Shown in pieces: positions 8,894 through 16,305 of a stretch of DNA of 33,401 bases. Origin of the DNA: UBA7185 sp964606855. GTDB lineage: Bacteria > Bacillota > Peptococcia > Peptococcales > Peptococcaceae. The notes under the pieces are model-generated. The model ran no database searches and was not told the origin of the DNA. It saw only the letters and a list, made by a program, of their open reading frames with translations. The stretch's first letter is position 1. Every line of letters starts with the position of its first letter. The position numbers and the translations under genes are program-made. The stretch is from contig CAZSHM010000014.1 in NCBI GenBank assembly GCA_964606855.1, positions 1 through 33,401 of the forward strand, written 5' to 3'.

Positions 8894-9424
8894 CTAATCC
8901 AGGAGTCCGGCCGGGAGCTCCACTTCCATGCGGCCCCGCTCCAGATCGATCCGCTTCACCACCGATTTGAGGGCCGGCAGATAGAAGGTGCGCCTGCCGT
9001 CCTGCACCTCGTAGAGATCCGCGCTCCCATTCTGCAGCACGGCGGTGACGCGGCCGTAACAGGCATCACCCTCATAGACCGCAAGGCCCACAATCTCATA
9101 CAGAAAATACGATCCCTCCGGTTTGACCGCGTCCTCCGGCCGCACGCAGAGGTAGAGATTCTTCAGCCGCTCCGCGGCGGTGCGGTCGCGCAGGTCCTTC
9201 AGAGTGAGCAGCACATTGCCCTTGTGCAGCCGCGCTCCCTCCACCGTCACCGGCTGAAAGCGCCCGTCCGGGAGCTCCAGCAGCGCCTCCTTCAATTTGC
9301 GGAAGCGGCGCACGTCGTCGGTCAGCGGGAGCACCACCAGTTCCCCGCGGATGCCGTGGCAGTTGACGATGCGCCCCACCCGGATGTTTGGCCGCGCACC
9401 GGCGGCCTGCCGCTCTTGTTCCAT
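8894..9424 (-). CDS. rimM: 16S rRNA processing protein RimM
   Basis: RimM is an assembly factor for the head of the 30S subunit and binds ribosomal protein S19. The 176-residue product contains the RimM N-domain (RVGRIVNCHGIRGELVV...PLTD) and a C-terminal PRC-barrel with VGLAVYEGDACYGRVTAVL and LPALKSVVKRIDLERGRMEV. The start is the ATG at 9422-9424, 16 bases after the ylqD stop. The longer frame would overlap ylqD and is rejected. A GGGGA lies about 10 bases upstream. Confidence 0.95.
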   Translation of the reverse strand: MEQERQAAGARPNIRVGRIVNCHGIRGELVVLPLTDDVRRFRKLKEALLELPDGRFQPVTVEGARLHKGNVLLTLKDLRDRTAAERLKNLYLCVRPEDAVKPEGSYFLYEIVGLAVYEGDACYGRVTAVLQNGSADLYEVQDGRRTFYLPALKSVVKRIDLERGRMEVELPAGLLD

Positions 9425-9440
9425 CGCTCCGGCATCCCCG

Positions 9441-9854
9441 CTACGCCTTCTCACGGATGGCGATGACGACATCATCCCGGACGACAATCTCACAGTTGGC
9501 GGCCGCCGTAAAGGGCTCTCCCACCCGGATCTCCTGCAGGAAGTTGCTCTCCCCGGCATCCACCAGCTCGCCGTCGGGCAGCGTCAGGATCGCGTCCAGG
9601 CTCTGTTTCAGCTGCTCCTTGTAGGCGGTCAGTTTATCCTTCTCAGCCGCGAACTGCCGGCGGTAGAGCTCCACATTGGGCTCTCCCTGCAGGGTCAGCT
9701 TCGTGATGGCTTTCTGCATACTGTCCTCGTAGGCGGCGATGTCGCCGTTGATCTTCTCCATCTCCTCCTGCAGCTGCTGACCGGCTTTTTGCTTGTAGCC
9801 GTCCGTCACCACCTGCTTGATGGACACTTTTCCCAGCATCTGAATCTTTTCCAT
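9441..9854 (-). CDS. ylqD: YlqD family protein
   Basis: The 137-residue product sits between khpA and rimM, exactly where Bacillus ylqD lies, and has the expected make-up: a short start (MEKIQMLGKVSIKQVVTDGY), a long charged coiled-coil-like helix (about residues 23-85) and a small beta-rich end (EIRVGEPFTAAANCEIVVRDD). The role of the family is not known; the position suggests a link to ribosome assembly or SRP. I chose the ATG at 9852-9854 because a perfect AAGGAGG lies 7 bases upstream; an in-frame GTG at 9873-9875 overlaps that site. No signal peptide or membrane segment is seen. Confidence 0.88.
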   Translation of the reverse strand: MEKIQMLGKVSIKQVVTDGYKQKAGQQLQEEMEKINGDIAAYEDSMQKAITKLTLQGEPNVELYRRQFAAEKDKLTAYKEQLKQSLDAILTLPDGELVDAGESNFLQEIRVGEPFTAAANCEIVVRDDVVIAIREKA

Positions 9855-9893
9855 CGTGTTTTCCTCCTTCTCCACGCATCCTTCACGGTCCGA

Positions 9894-9945
9894 TAAAAAG
9901 ACCGACCGGCGACAGGGCGCAGCTGTTGGCGCTGTCGGCAGTCGG
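9894..9945 (-). terminator. Terminator-like hairpin inside the operon, khpA-ylqD gap
   Basis: On the minus strand CCGAC and CGACAG (9945-9932) can pair with CTGTCG and GTCGG (9915-9902), directly followed by TCTTTTTAT. This has the shape of an intrinsic terminator, but it stands between two co-directional genes of the operon. It probably lets only part of the transcripts continue into ylqD-rimM-trmD and beyond. Confidence 0.6.
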
Positions 9946-9953
9946 CTCCTGCC

Positions 9954-9974
9954 GGCCGCGCCGGACGCGCGGCC
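9954..9974. other. Perfect GC hairpin after khpA
   Basis: GGCCGCGC (9954-9961) and GCGCGGCC (9967-9974) form an 8-bp stem with a 5-base loop, 10 bases beyond the khpA stop. No T-run follows on either strand, so it is more likely an RNA-end stabiliser or pause element than a terminator. Confidence 0.55.
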
Positions 9975-9983
9975 CGTGTAGGG

Positions 9984-10211
9984 TTACATGATATCGACCG
10001 TAACCTTTTTGTTCGCTTTCACGGCAGCCGCCTTGACCACCGTGCGGATGGCCTTTGCGATGCGGCCTTGCTTGCCGATCACCCGGCCCACATCCTCCGG
10101 CGCCACCGTCAGATGGATGGTGATCTCGTCTCCGTTCTCCACCTGCGTCACCTTGACCGCCTCGGGATGCTCCACCAAAGATTTTGCCAAATGTTCCACG
10201 AGAGCCAACAC
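9984..10211 (-). CDS. khpA: KH domain RNA-binding protein KhpA (YlqC)
   Basis: This small KH protein binds RNA; in other Firmicutes its homologue partners with KhpB/Jag and influences cell division and envelope genes. The 75 residues (LALVEHLAKSLVEHPEAV...) contain the KH GxxG loop as VIGKQGRIAKAIRTVV. The start is taken at the GTG 10209-10211, after GGAGGGAG; a longer frame would run into rpsP. It directly follows rpsP, the conserved arrangement. Confidence 0.94.
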   Translation of the reverse strand: MLALVEHLAKSLVEHPEAVKVTQVENGDEITIHLTVAPEDVGRVIGKQGRIAKAIRTVVKAAAVKANKKVTVDIM

Positions 10212-10252
10212 GGAACTCCCTCCTCTCTGCGCCGCACGGTTTCCGCGCCCGA

Positions 10253-10495
10253 CTACAGAATGCCGGCCTGCTTGAACAGAGATCTCACAGTATCGGAAGG
10301 CTGCGCGCCGGTACCGAGCCATTTTTTCGCTTTCTCCACATCGATCTGCACGGCCGCCGGTTTGCGGGTCGGATCATAGGTGCCGATCTCATCGATGCAG
10401 CGCCCGTCCCGCGGAGAGCGGGAGTCCGCCACGACGATGCGGTAGAACGGGACCTTCTTCGCGCCCATTCTTCTCAGTCTGATTCTCGTTGCCAT
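10253..10495 (-). CDS. rpsP: 30S ribosomal protein S16
   Basis: S16 is a small-subunit protein needed for 30S assembly. The 80 residues open MATRIRLRRMGAKKVPFYRI and contain VVADSRSPRDGR and EIGTYDP, all diagnostic. The start ATG at 10493-10495 follows GGAGGTGAAAGAG; six upstream in-frame codons overlap this site and are not used. It lies between ffh and khpA. Confidence 0.98.
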   Translation of the reverse strand: MATRIRLRRMGAKKVPFYRIVVADSRSPRDGRCIDEIGTYDPTRKPAAVQIDVEKAKKWLGTGAQPSDTVRSLFKQAGIL

Positions 10496-10575
10496 CTCTT
10501 TCACCTCCCTCAACTGCTGTTTCTCCGCTTCGCCGGCCGGCGGAGCGGCTTTTCGCCGCAGCTGACCGCAGCGGT

Positions 10576-11922
10576 CTATCCGAAGAACGGCATCCTTGCC
10601 CTGCCCTTCTTGTTCTTCTTGCCGCCGCCCTTTCCGGAAAGCTGCCGCAGAAGCACCTGCGACTGCTCAAACTGTTTGAGCAGCCGGTTGACATCCTGCA
10701 CCCTGGTGCCGCTCCCGGCGGCGATGCGCCTGCGGCGGCTCCCGTTTAGGATCTTCGGGTTGCGCCGCTCCGCCGGCGTCATGGAGAGGAGGATGGCCTT
10801 TGTCTGCCCAAGCTCGCGGTCGCTGATCTGCAGATCCTTGAGCTTGCTCTTGCTCATGCCGGGGAGCATCTCCATCATGCTGTTGATGTTCCCCATGTTG
10901 TTCAGCTGATCCATCTGCTCCAGATAATCCTCCAGCGTGAACTCCGCCTTGAGCAGCTTGCGCTGCATCTCCTCCGCCTTCTGCTGGTCGATGTTCTCCT
11001 GCGCCTTTTCGATCAGGGTGAGCACATCGCCCATGCCCAGGATGCGGGAGGCCATGCGATCCGGATAAAAGGGCTCCAGCGCGTCCAGCTTTTCCCCCGT
11101 GCCGGCGAATTTGATGGGCTTTCCGGTGATGCTCTTGATCGAGAGCGCCGCGCCGCCGCGCGTGTCGCCGTCCAGCTTGGTGAGCACCACGCCGGTGATA
11201 TCCAGAAGCGCGTTGAAGCGCTCCGCCACGTTGACCGCGTCCTGCCCCACCATGGAATCCACGACCAGGAGGATCTCGGTGGGCTGAACCGCCGCCTTGA
11301 TCTCCTGCAGCTCCTCCATCAGCGCCTCATCGATGTGCAGGCGGCCCGCGGTGTCCAGGATGACGAGATCGTTGCCGTGGGAGAGCGCGTGCGCCACCGC
11401 GCCCTTAGCGATGTCCACCGGTGAGCCCTGGTCCCCCAGGGAGAACACCGGAATCTCCAGCTGCTCACCCAGTACCTGCAGCTGCCGGATCGCCGCCGGG
11501 CGGTATACATCGCAGGCGGCCAAAAGGGGCCGCTTGCCCTGCTTGCGCATCAGGCGCGCCAGTTTCCCGCTGGTAGTGGTTTTGCCGGAGCCCTGCAGGC
11601 CCACCATCATCACCACTGTGGGCGGTTTCGAGGAGATGACGAGCTTGCTCTGGCTGCCGCCCAGAAGCTGCGTCAACTCCTCGTGGACGATCTTGATTAC
11701 CTGCTGCGCCGGCGTCAGACTCTCCATCACGGCCTCGCCCACCGCGCGGCTGTTGACCGTGTCCACGAACTGCTTGACGACCTTATAGTTGACGTCCGCC
11801 TCCAGGAGCGCGACTTTGACCTCGCGCATCACGGACTTGAGATCTTTTTCGCTGATCTTGCCCTGCCCTTTCAGGCGCTTAAAAATATCCTGCAGTTTAT
11901 CGCCCAGTCCATCAAAGGGCAT
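10576..11922 (-). CDS. ffh: Signal recognition particle protein Ffh (SRP54)
   Basis: Ffh is the GTPase of the signal recognition particle; with SRP RNA and FtsY it brings ribosomes making membrane proteins to the membrane. The 448 residues show the N-domain, then the G-domain with GLQGSGKT (108-115), DTAGRLHID and TKLDGDTRGGAALS. The methionine-rich M-domain follows (GNINSMMEMLPGMSKSKL and NGSRRRRIAAGSG) with a basic tail GKGGGKKNKKGR. The ATG at 11920-11922 overlaps the end of ylxM by 11 bases, so the two are translation-coupled. A much longer upstream frame merges with ylxM in another reading frame and is rejected. Confidence 0.98.
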   Translation of the reverse strand: MPFDGLGDKLQDIFKRLKGQGKISEKDLKSVMREVKVALLEADVNYKVVKQFVDTVNSRAVGEAVMESLTPAQQVIKIVHEELTQLLGGSQSKLVISSKPPTVVMMVGLQGSGKTTTSGKLARLMRKQGKRPLLAACDVYRPAAIRQLQVLGEQLEIPVFSLGDQGSPVDIAKGAVAHALSHGNDLVILDTAGRLHIDEALMEELQEIKAAVQPTEILLVVDSMVGQDAVNVAERFNALLDITGVVLTKLDGDTRGGAALSIKSITGKPIKFAGTGEKLDALEPFYPDRMASRILGMGDVLTLIEKAQENIDQQKAEEMQRKLLKAEFTLEDYLEQMDQLNNMGNINSMMEMLPGMSKSKLKDLQISDRELGQTKAILLSMTPAERRNPKILNGSRRRRIAAGSGTRVQDVNRLLKQFEQSQVLLRQLSGKGGGKKNKKGRARMPFFG

Positions 11923-12301
11923 CCGTCTCTCCCCTTTCTTCCCGCAAAGCATCCGGCGGCACGTCCTCCGCCGAATCCGAGGATTCCCATCCCAGCGCCC
12001 GCACGAGCGCCAGCGCATCCGCCCGGTCCGCGCAGAGAGCCGCCAGCTCTCCCAGGATCTCCTGCCGACGAGCCTGGCGCTCCGCCAGATGGAGCGCGGA
12101 CTCATAGTGTTCCACGAGCTGTTCCGTGCGCCGGAGCAGATCGTACACCGCCGTGCGGGACGTGTGCTGCTCCTGGGCAATCTCGCCGAGGGAGAGATCG
12201 CACTGGTAATAGAGATCGAACACCGTCCGCTGTTTCTCCGTCAAAAGCCCACCGTACAGGTCGTACAGCACAGCCATCCGCGTCCGCTCCTCCAGCGTCA
12301 C
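11912..12301 (-). CDS. ylxM: YlxM/p13-like helix-turn-helix protein
   Basis: YlxM proteins are small helix-turn-helix proteins always found beside ffh and thought to modulate the SRP pathway. The 129-residue product matches the family in TRMAVLYDLYGGLLTEKQ and the HTH segment LSLGEIAQEQHTSRTAVYD. I chose the GTG at 12299-12301 because the following residues (TLEERTRM) match the family's N-terminus; an ATG 24 bases later also has a GGAGGAG in front of it. It is the first gene of the operon, about 47 bases downstream of the promoter -10 box. Confidence 0.92.
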   Translation of the reverse strand: MTLEERTRMAVLYDLYGGLLTEKQRTVFDLYYQCDLSLGEIAQEQHTSRTAVYDLLRRTEQLVEHYESALHLAERQARRQEILGELAALCADRADALALVRALGWESSDSAEDVPPDALREERGETDAL

Positions 12302-12347
12302 CGTCCTCGCCCCCGTCTGTACAGGAAAATTCCTTGACACTTTTCCT

Positions 12348-12376
12348 AGTTTACGCAAAAGCGCGCCGGATGTCAA
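12348..12376 (-). promoter_or_regulatory. Sigma-A promoter of the ylxM-ffh operon
   Basis: On the minus strand TTGACA (12371-12376) and TAAACT (12348-12353) are separated by 17 bases. AGGAAAA-type boxes recur around it and the palindrome AGGAATTTTCCT lies just downstream (12323-12334), a possible operator. Confidence 0.85.
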
Positions 12377-12442
12377 GCGTTTTTCCTGGACACCCGGCGA
12401 TTTTTTATCAATTTTCCTTATACGACGGCCACGCCGCGGCGG

Positions 12443-12934
12443 CGCATCGGACGCGGCCCGCCGGCGCGGACGGACACGGCCCGCTCGCGGGCACAGCCAT
12501 GCCGGCGGCGGACGGACGCCGCTTTGCCCGCATTCCGACATCGGGGCGGACAGGCGCCGCAGGCTGTGCGGTGCGGCACGGACGTCCGTCCGATGCCGCT
12601 GCACGGCCAAGGCGCATGTTCGAACCGCGGAGGAACAGGGCATGCGCCGGCCGTCCGCATCGGACGCGGCCCGCCGGCGCGGACGGACACGGCCCGCTCG
12701 CGGGCACAGCCATGCCGGCGGCGGACGGACGCCGCTTTGCCCGCATTCCGACATCGGGGCGGACAGGCGCCGCAGGCTGTGCGGTGCGGCACGGACGTCC
12801 GTCCGATGCCGCTGCACGGCCAAGGCGCATGTTCGAACCGCGGAGGAACAGGGCATGCGCCGGCCGTCCGCATCGGACGCGGCCCGCCGGCGCGGACGGA
12901 CACGGCCCGCTCGCGGGCACAGCCATGCCGGCGG
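12443..12934. repeat. Perfect 213-bp tandem repeat, 2.3 copies, locus B
   Basis: Units begin at 12443, 12656 and 12869; the first two look identical base for base and the third stops after about 66 bases, immediately before the thrS terminator. The GC content is very high. The core (12526-12646 and 12739-12859) is shared with locus A at 129-251. Each unit holds a potential hairpin (12571-12604 in the first) around the palindrome GGACGTCC. Because 213 is a multiple of three, open frames run through several phases; these look artefactual. Apart from this repeat and the promoter, 12302-13014 has no gene. Confidence 0.95.
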
Positions 12935-12966
12935 TGAAAAAGCGGAGCCCTCAGAGAGAGCTCCGC
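12935..12966 (-). terminator. Intrinsic terminator of thrS
   Basis: On the minus strand GCGGAGC (12966-12960) pairs with GCTCCGC (12948-12942) across an 11-base loop, followed by TTTTTCA. It lies 48 bases after the thrS stop and directly abuts the end of repeat locus B. Confidence 0.85.
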
Positions 12967-13014
12967 AAAAAAGGTTTCCGACCCTGCACGGTTCGCCGCC
13001 GCTTTGTGCTTTTT

Positions 13015-14922
13015 TCAGCTCCGCGTGCGGATCGCGTCGAGCATCTCCGCCTTCAGCGTCTCCACGTCCACAGCGCCCAGGTCGCCTTCACCCCGCTTGC
13101 GCAGGCTGACCGTCCCGCTCACGGCCTCTTTCTCGCCCACCACCAGCATGTAGGGAACGCGCTGCATCTGTGCCTCGCGGATCTTGTAGCCGATCTTCTC
13201 GTTGCGCCCGTCCAGCTCCACACGTATATCGGACGCCGCCAGCGCGTCCACCACCTGCTGTCCGTATGCATTGTACTTTTCCGTGATGGGCAGGACAACC
13301 GCCTGCACAGGCGCCAGCCAGAGCGGGAACGCACCCGCGTAATGCTCTGTGAGGATGCCGATGAAGCGCTCGATGCTGCCAAAAACCGTGCGGTGGATCA
13401 TCACGGGGCGATGCTTCTCTCCATCCTCCCCGATGTAGCACATATCAAATTTTTCGGGCATCTGGAAGTCCAGCTGAATGGTGCCGCACTGCCAGGTGCG
13501 ATCCAGGCAATCCTGCAGGTGGAAATCGATCTTCGGCCCGTAGAAGGCCCCGTCGCCCTCGTTGACGACGTAATCCATGCCCAGATCCGCCAGAGCATCC
13601 TGCAATGCGGTGGTGGCTTTCTCCCACAGCTCGTCGGAGCCCATGGAGTTCTCCGGGCGCGTGGAGAGCTCCAGGTGATACTGAAACCCGAAGGTCTTGT
13701 AGACGCTGTCGATCAGCTGGATGACGCCCTTGACCTCGCTGTTGATCTGCTCCGGCAGCATAAAGATGTGCGCATCGTCCTGCGTAAAGGCCCGCACCCG
13801 CATCAGTCCGTGCAGCGCGCCGGAGAGCTCATGGCGGTGCACCAGGCCCAGCTCGCTCCACCGCAGCGGCAGCTCCCGGTAGCTGTGCAGCTGGCTGTTG
13901 TAGAGCAGGATGCCGCCCGGGCAGTTCATCGGCTTGATCGCGTAGGGCTCCTCATCGATCTCCGTGAAGTACATATTCTCCTTGTAGTGATCCCAGTGGC
14001 CGGAGCGCTCCCACAGGCTGCGGCTCAGAATCATCGGCGTGCGGATCTCCTCATAGCCCGCCTTGGTGTGCACTTCCCTCCAGAAATTTTCCAGATTGTT
14101 GCGCAGCACGACGCCTTTGGGATAGAAGAGCGGAAAGCCCGGCGCCTCATCCACAAAGGTAAAGAGTTTCAGCTCCTGCCCGAGTTTGCGGTGATCGCGG
14201 CGTTTGGCCTCCTCCAGCTTGTAGAGGTGCTCCTCCAGGTCCGCCTTCTTGGGAAAGGATGTCCCGTAGATGCGCTGCAGCATCTTGTTCTTTTCGCTCC
14301 CGCGCCAGTATGCGCCGGCCAGGCTGAGCAGTTTCGGCGCCTTCACCGCGCCGGTGCTGCGGATGTGCGGCCCGGCGCAGAGATCGGTGAACTCCCCCTG
14401 CGTGTAAATGCTGATGACGGCGTCCTCCGGCAGATCCCGGATCAGCTCTACCTTGTAGGGCTCCCCCTTCTCGGTGAAAAGCGCGATCGCGTCCGCGCGG
14501 GAGACTTCCTGCCGGGTATAGGGTTCATCCGCCTGCACAATCTTCAGCATCTCGGCCTCGATGCGCTCCAAATCCTCGGGCGTAAATTTGTGCTCGGAGT
14601 CAAAATCATAGTAGAAACCGTCCTTGATGGCCGGCCCGATGCCCAGCTTGGTGTCCGGGAACAGCCGTTTTACGGCCTGCGCCAGAATGTGGGAGGTGCT
14701 GTGGTGGAACGTGTCGCGGCCCTCCGGATCGTCAAAGGTGCAGATGGTCACCGCAGCATCCGCCGTGATGGGCTGCTCCAAGCCCCGCAGCACGCCGTCC
14801 ACCTTGGCGACAACAGCCTTCTTGGCCAGGTTTCCGCTGATGCGTCTGGCCACTTCCAGCGGCGTCACAGCCGCCTGGTCAAAGGACAGCACCGAGCTGT
14901 CCGGCAATGTAATCTGGATCAT
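13015..14922 (-). CDS. thrS: Threonyl-tRNA synthetase
   Basis: ThrRS charges tRNA(Thr) and edits Ser-tRNA(Thr). The 635-residue product contains an N-terminal TGS domain (1-60), the editing domain with HHSTSH (73-78) and DLCAGPH (C182, H186), and a class II core with PMNCPGG (C334 zinc ligand), HRHELSGALHGLMRVR and DDAHIF (H385). An anticodon-binding domain ends the protein. I prefer the ATG at 14920-14922, which has AGGAG 9 bases upstream; the ATG two codons earlier is only 3 bases from it. No T-box leader is recognisable in the 154 bases between prfB and thrS, which is unusual for thrS in Firmicutes. Confidence 0.97.
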   Translation of the reverse strand: MIQITLPDSSVLSFDQAAVTPLEVARRISGNLAKKAVVAKVDGVLRGLEQPITADAAVTICTFDDPEGRDTFHHSTSHILAQAVKRLFPDTKLGIGPAIKDGFYYDFDSEHKFTPEDLERIEAEMLKIVQADEPYTRQEVSRADAIALFTEKGEPYKVELIRDLPEDAVISIYTQGEFTDLCAGPHIRSTGAVKAPKLLSLAGAYWRGSEKNKMLQRIYGTSFPKKADLEEHLYKLEEAKRRDHRKLGQELKLFTFVDEAPGFPLFYPKGVVLRNNLENFWREVHTKAGYEEIRTPMILSRSLWERSGHWDHYKENMYFTEIDEEPYAIKPMNCPGGILLYNSQLHSYRELPLRWSELGLVHRHELSGALHGLMRVRAFTQDDAHIFMLPEQINSEVKGVIQLIDSVYKTFGFQYHLELSTRPENSMGSDELWEKATTALQDALADLGMDYVVNEGDGAFYGPKIDFHLQDCLDRTWQCGTIQLDFQMPEKFDMCYIGEDGEKHRPVMIHRTVFGSIERFIGILTEHYAGAFPLWLAPVQAVVLPITEKYNAYGQQVVDALAASDIRVELDGRNEKIGYKIREAQMQRVPYMLVVGEKEAVSGTVSLRKRGEGDLGAVDVETLKAEMLDAIRTRS

Positions 14923-15076
14923 GTGCATTCTCTCCTTTTGAGGGACTGCCGCCCGCGCGGCGTCCGCATGCTGGTCTGGTGCAAGCGCCGTCCTGCGCTT
15001 GTCCGGCACGAAACGGCAGGCTGCCCGCGTTTCAATGGTATGGAGTCTGCCGGCGCAGATCCCGTTCCTGCGGATT

Positions 15077-16199
15077 TCACTGTCCGGCGCGCACGGACTT
15101 CGCCGCCTGCTGCTTCAGGTATCCCTGGATGAAATCGTCGATCTCGCCGTCCATCACCGCCTGGATATTTCCCTTCTCGATGTTCGTACGGTGATCCTTG
15201 ACCATCGTGTACGGGTGAAACACGTAGGAGCGGATCTGGCTTCCCCAGCCGATCTCCTGCTGCTCCCCCTGCAGCGCCGCCATCTCCTGCTCATGCTCCT
15301 TGATTTTCAGCTCCACCAGGCGGCTGGTCAGCATCTTCATACAGGTGGCGCGGTTCTGGATCTGTGAGCGCTCGTTCTGGCACTGCACCACGATGCCCGT
15401 CGGCAGATGCGTGATGCGCACCGCCGAGTCGGTGGTGTTGACGTGCTGTCCGCCGGCGCCGGTGGAGCGGTACGTGTCGATCTTGAGATCCTTCTCATCG
15501 ATGTGAATGTCGTTGTCGTGCTCCACCTCCGGCATCACTTCCACCGCCGTAAAGGATGTGTGGCGGCGGCCCGCCGCGTCGAAGGGGGAGATGCGCACCA
15601 GGCGGTGGACCCCCTTCTCCGCTTTCAGATAGCCGAACGCGTTCTCCCCTTTGATGAGCAGGGTCACACTCTTGATGCCCGCCTCCTCGCCGGCCAGATA
15701 ATCCAGGAGCGTCACGTCGTAGCCCCTGCGCTCCGCCCAGCGCACATACATGCGGTAGAGCATGTCGGCCCAGTCCTGCGACTCGGTGCCGCCCGCGCCG
15801 GGATGGATGGAGATGATGGCGTTGTTGTGGTCGTACCTGCCGTTCAACAGCGTCTCCAGCTCCATGGCATCCAGCGCCGCGCTCGCACGGTCCGCGGCCT
15901 CCGCTGTCTCCTGCAGGATCTCCGCGTCCTCGCCGGATTCCTTGTACATCTCATAGAGCGTCTCCGCGTCCTCCACCAGCGTCCGGACATTGTCAAACTG
16001 GTCCATCTTGCTCTTGAGCCCCGTGATGCGCTGCATCACCTGCTGCGCCTGCTCCGGCTGCTCCCAGAAATCCGGTGCCGTAGTCTGCTTTTCCAGCTCC
16101 GCGATCTGCGCTTCCCGACCAGCCAGGTCAAAGAGACTCCCTCAAATCTTCGAGGATTTTGCGCGCAGCTTCCAGCTGCTTTTTCACTTCAAATTCCAC
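15077..16199 (-). CDS. prfB: Peptide chain release factor 2, with programmed +1 frameshift
   Basis: RF2 releases the peptide at UGA and UAA. The visible long frame lacks the beginning; it is recovered by a +1 shift. A GTG at 16197-16199 starts 23 codons (VEFEVKKQLEAARKILEDLR...) ending at CTT followed by TGA (16128-16130). Shifting forward by one base on CTT TGA C gives DLAGREAQIAELEKQ and continues to the stop at 15077, 373 residues in all. A purine-rich AGGGAG just before CTT is the usual stimulatory Shine-Dalgarno-like element. Downstream are the UGA-reading SPF tripeptide (VRISPFDA) and the catalytic GGQ loop (GAGGQHVNTTDSAVR). The shift lets low RF2 levels raise its own synthesis. It lies between secA and thrS. 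Confidence 0.95.
16126..16140 (-). promoter_or_regulatory. RF2 autoregulatory frameshift site
   Basis: The site reads AGGGAGTCTCTTTGACC on the minus strand (about 16142-16126): an SD-like AGGGAG, the slippery CTT codon, the in-frame TGA and the following C. All parts of the well-known RF2 recoding signal are present. Confidence 0.93.
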
Positions 16200-16305
16200 A
16201 AGACTCACTTCCCTTATAGATATAGATGTATAGATGATCGACAGTTGTATTGATCCGATAGATATATAAATTGCGGAAAGACGGCTCGCGGCCGCGCCGA
16301 CCGCT
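16200..16305. other. AT-rich secA-prfB spacer
   Basis: The 106 bases are far more AT-rich than their surroundings and contain loosely repeated TATAGAT-like words (16215-16236 and again 16258-16268). The ribosome binding site of prfB (AAGGGAAG) is at its edge. No convincing promoter pair or terminator was found. Confidence 0.5.

Noticed and set aside
9441..9559. Longer RimM start overlapping ylqD
   Set aside because: The added residues do not resemble RimM, and the ATG at 9424 gives the family N-terminus.
12619..12632. tRNA T-arm-like GGTTCGAA on the minus strand of the repeat
   Set aside because: No acceptor, D-arm or anticodon arm fits around it, and the related repeat at 1-306 does not keep it.
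12443..12934. Repeat-containing proteins in several frames of the 213-bp array
   Set aside because: Open frames exist in multiple phases on both strands with Arg/Ala/Pro-rich composition and no ribosome binding sites.
12443..12934. CRISPR array
   Set aside because: The units are 213 bases, directly abutting, with no unique spacers and no cas genes.
11683..15132. 1149-codon plus-strand open frame across ffh, the repeats and thrS
   Set aside because: It is antisense to ffh, ylxM and thrS, and passes through the repeats only because 213 is a multiple of three.
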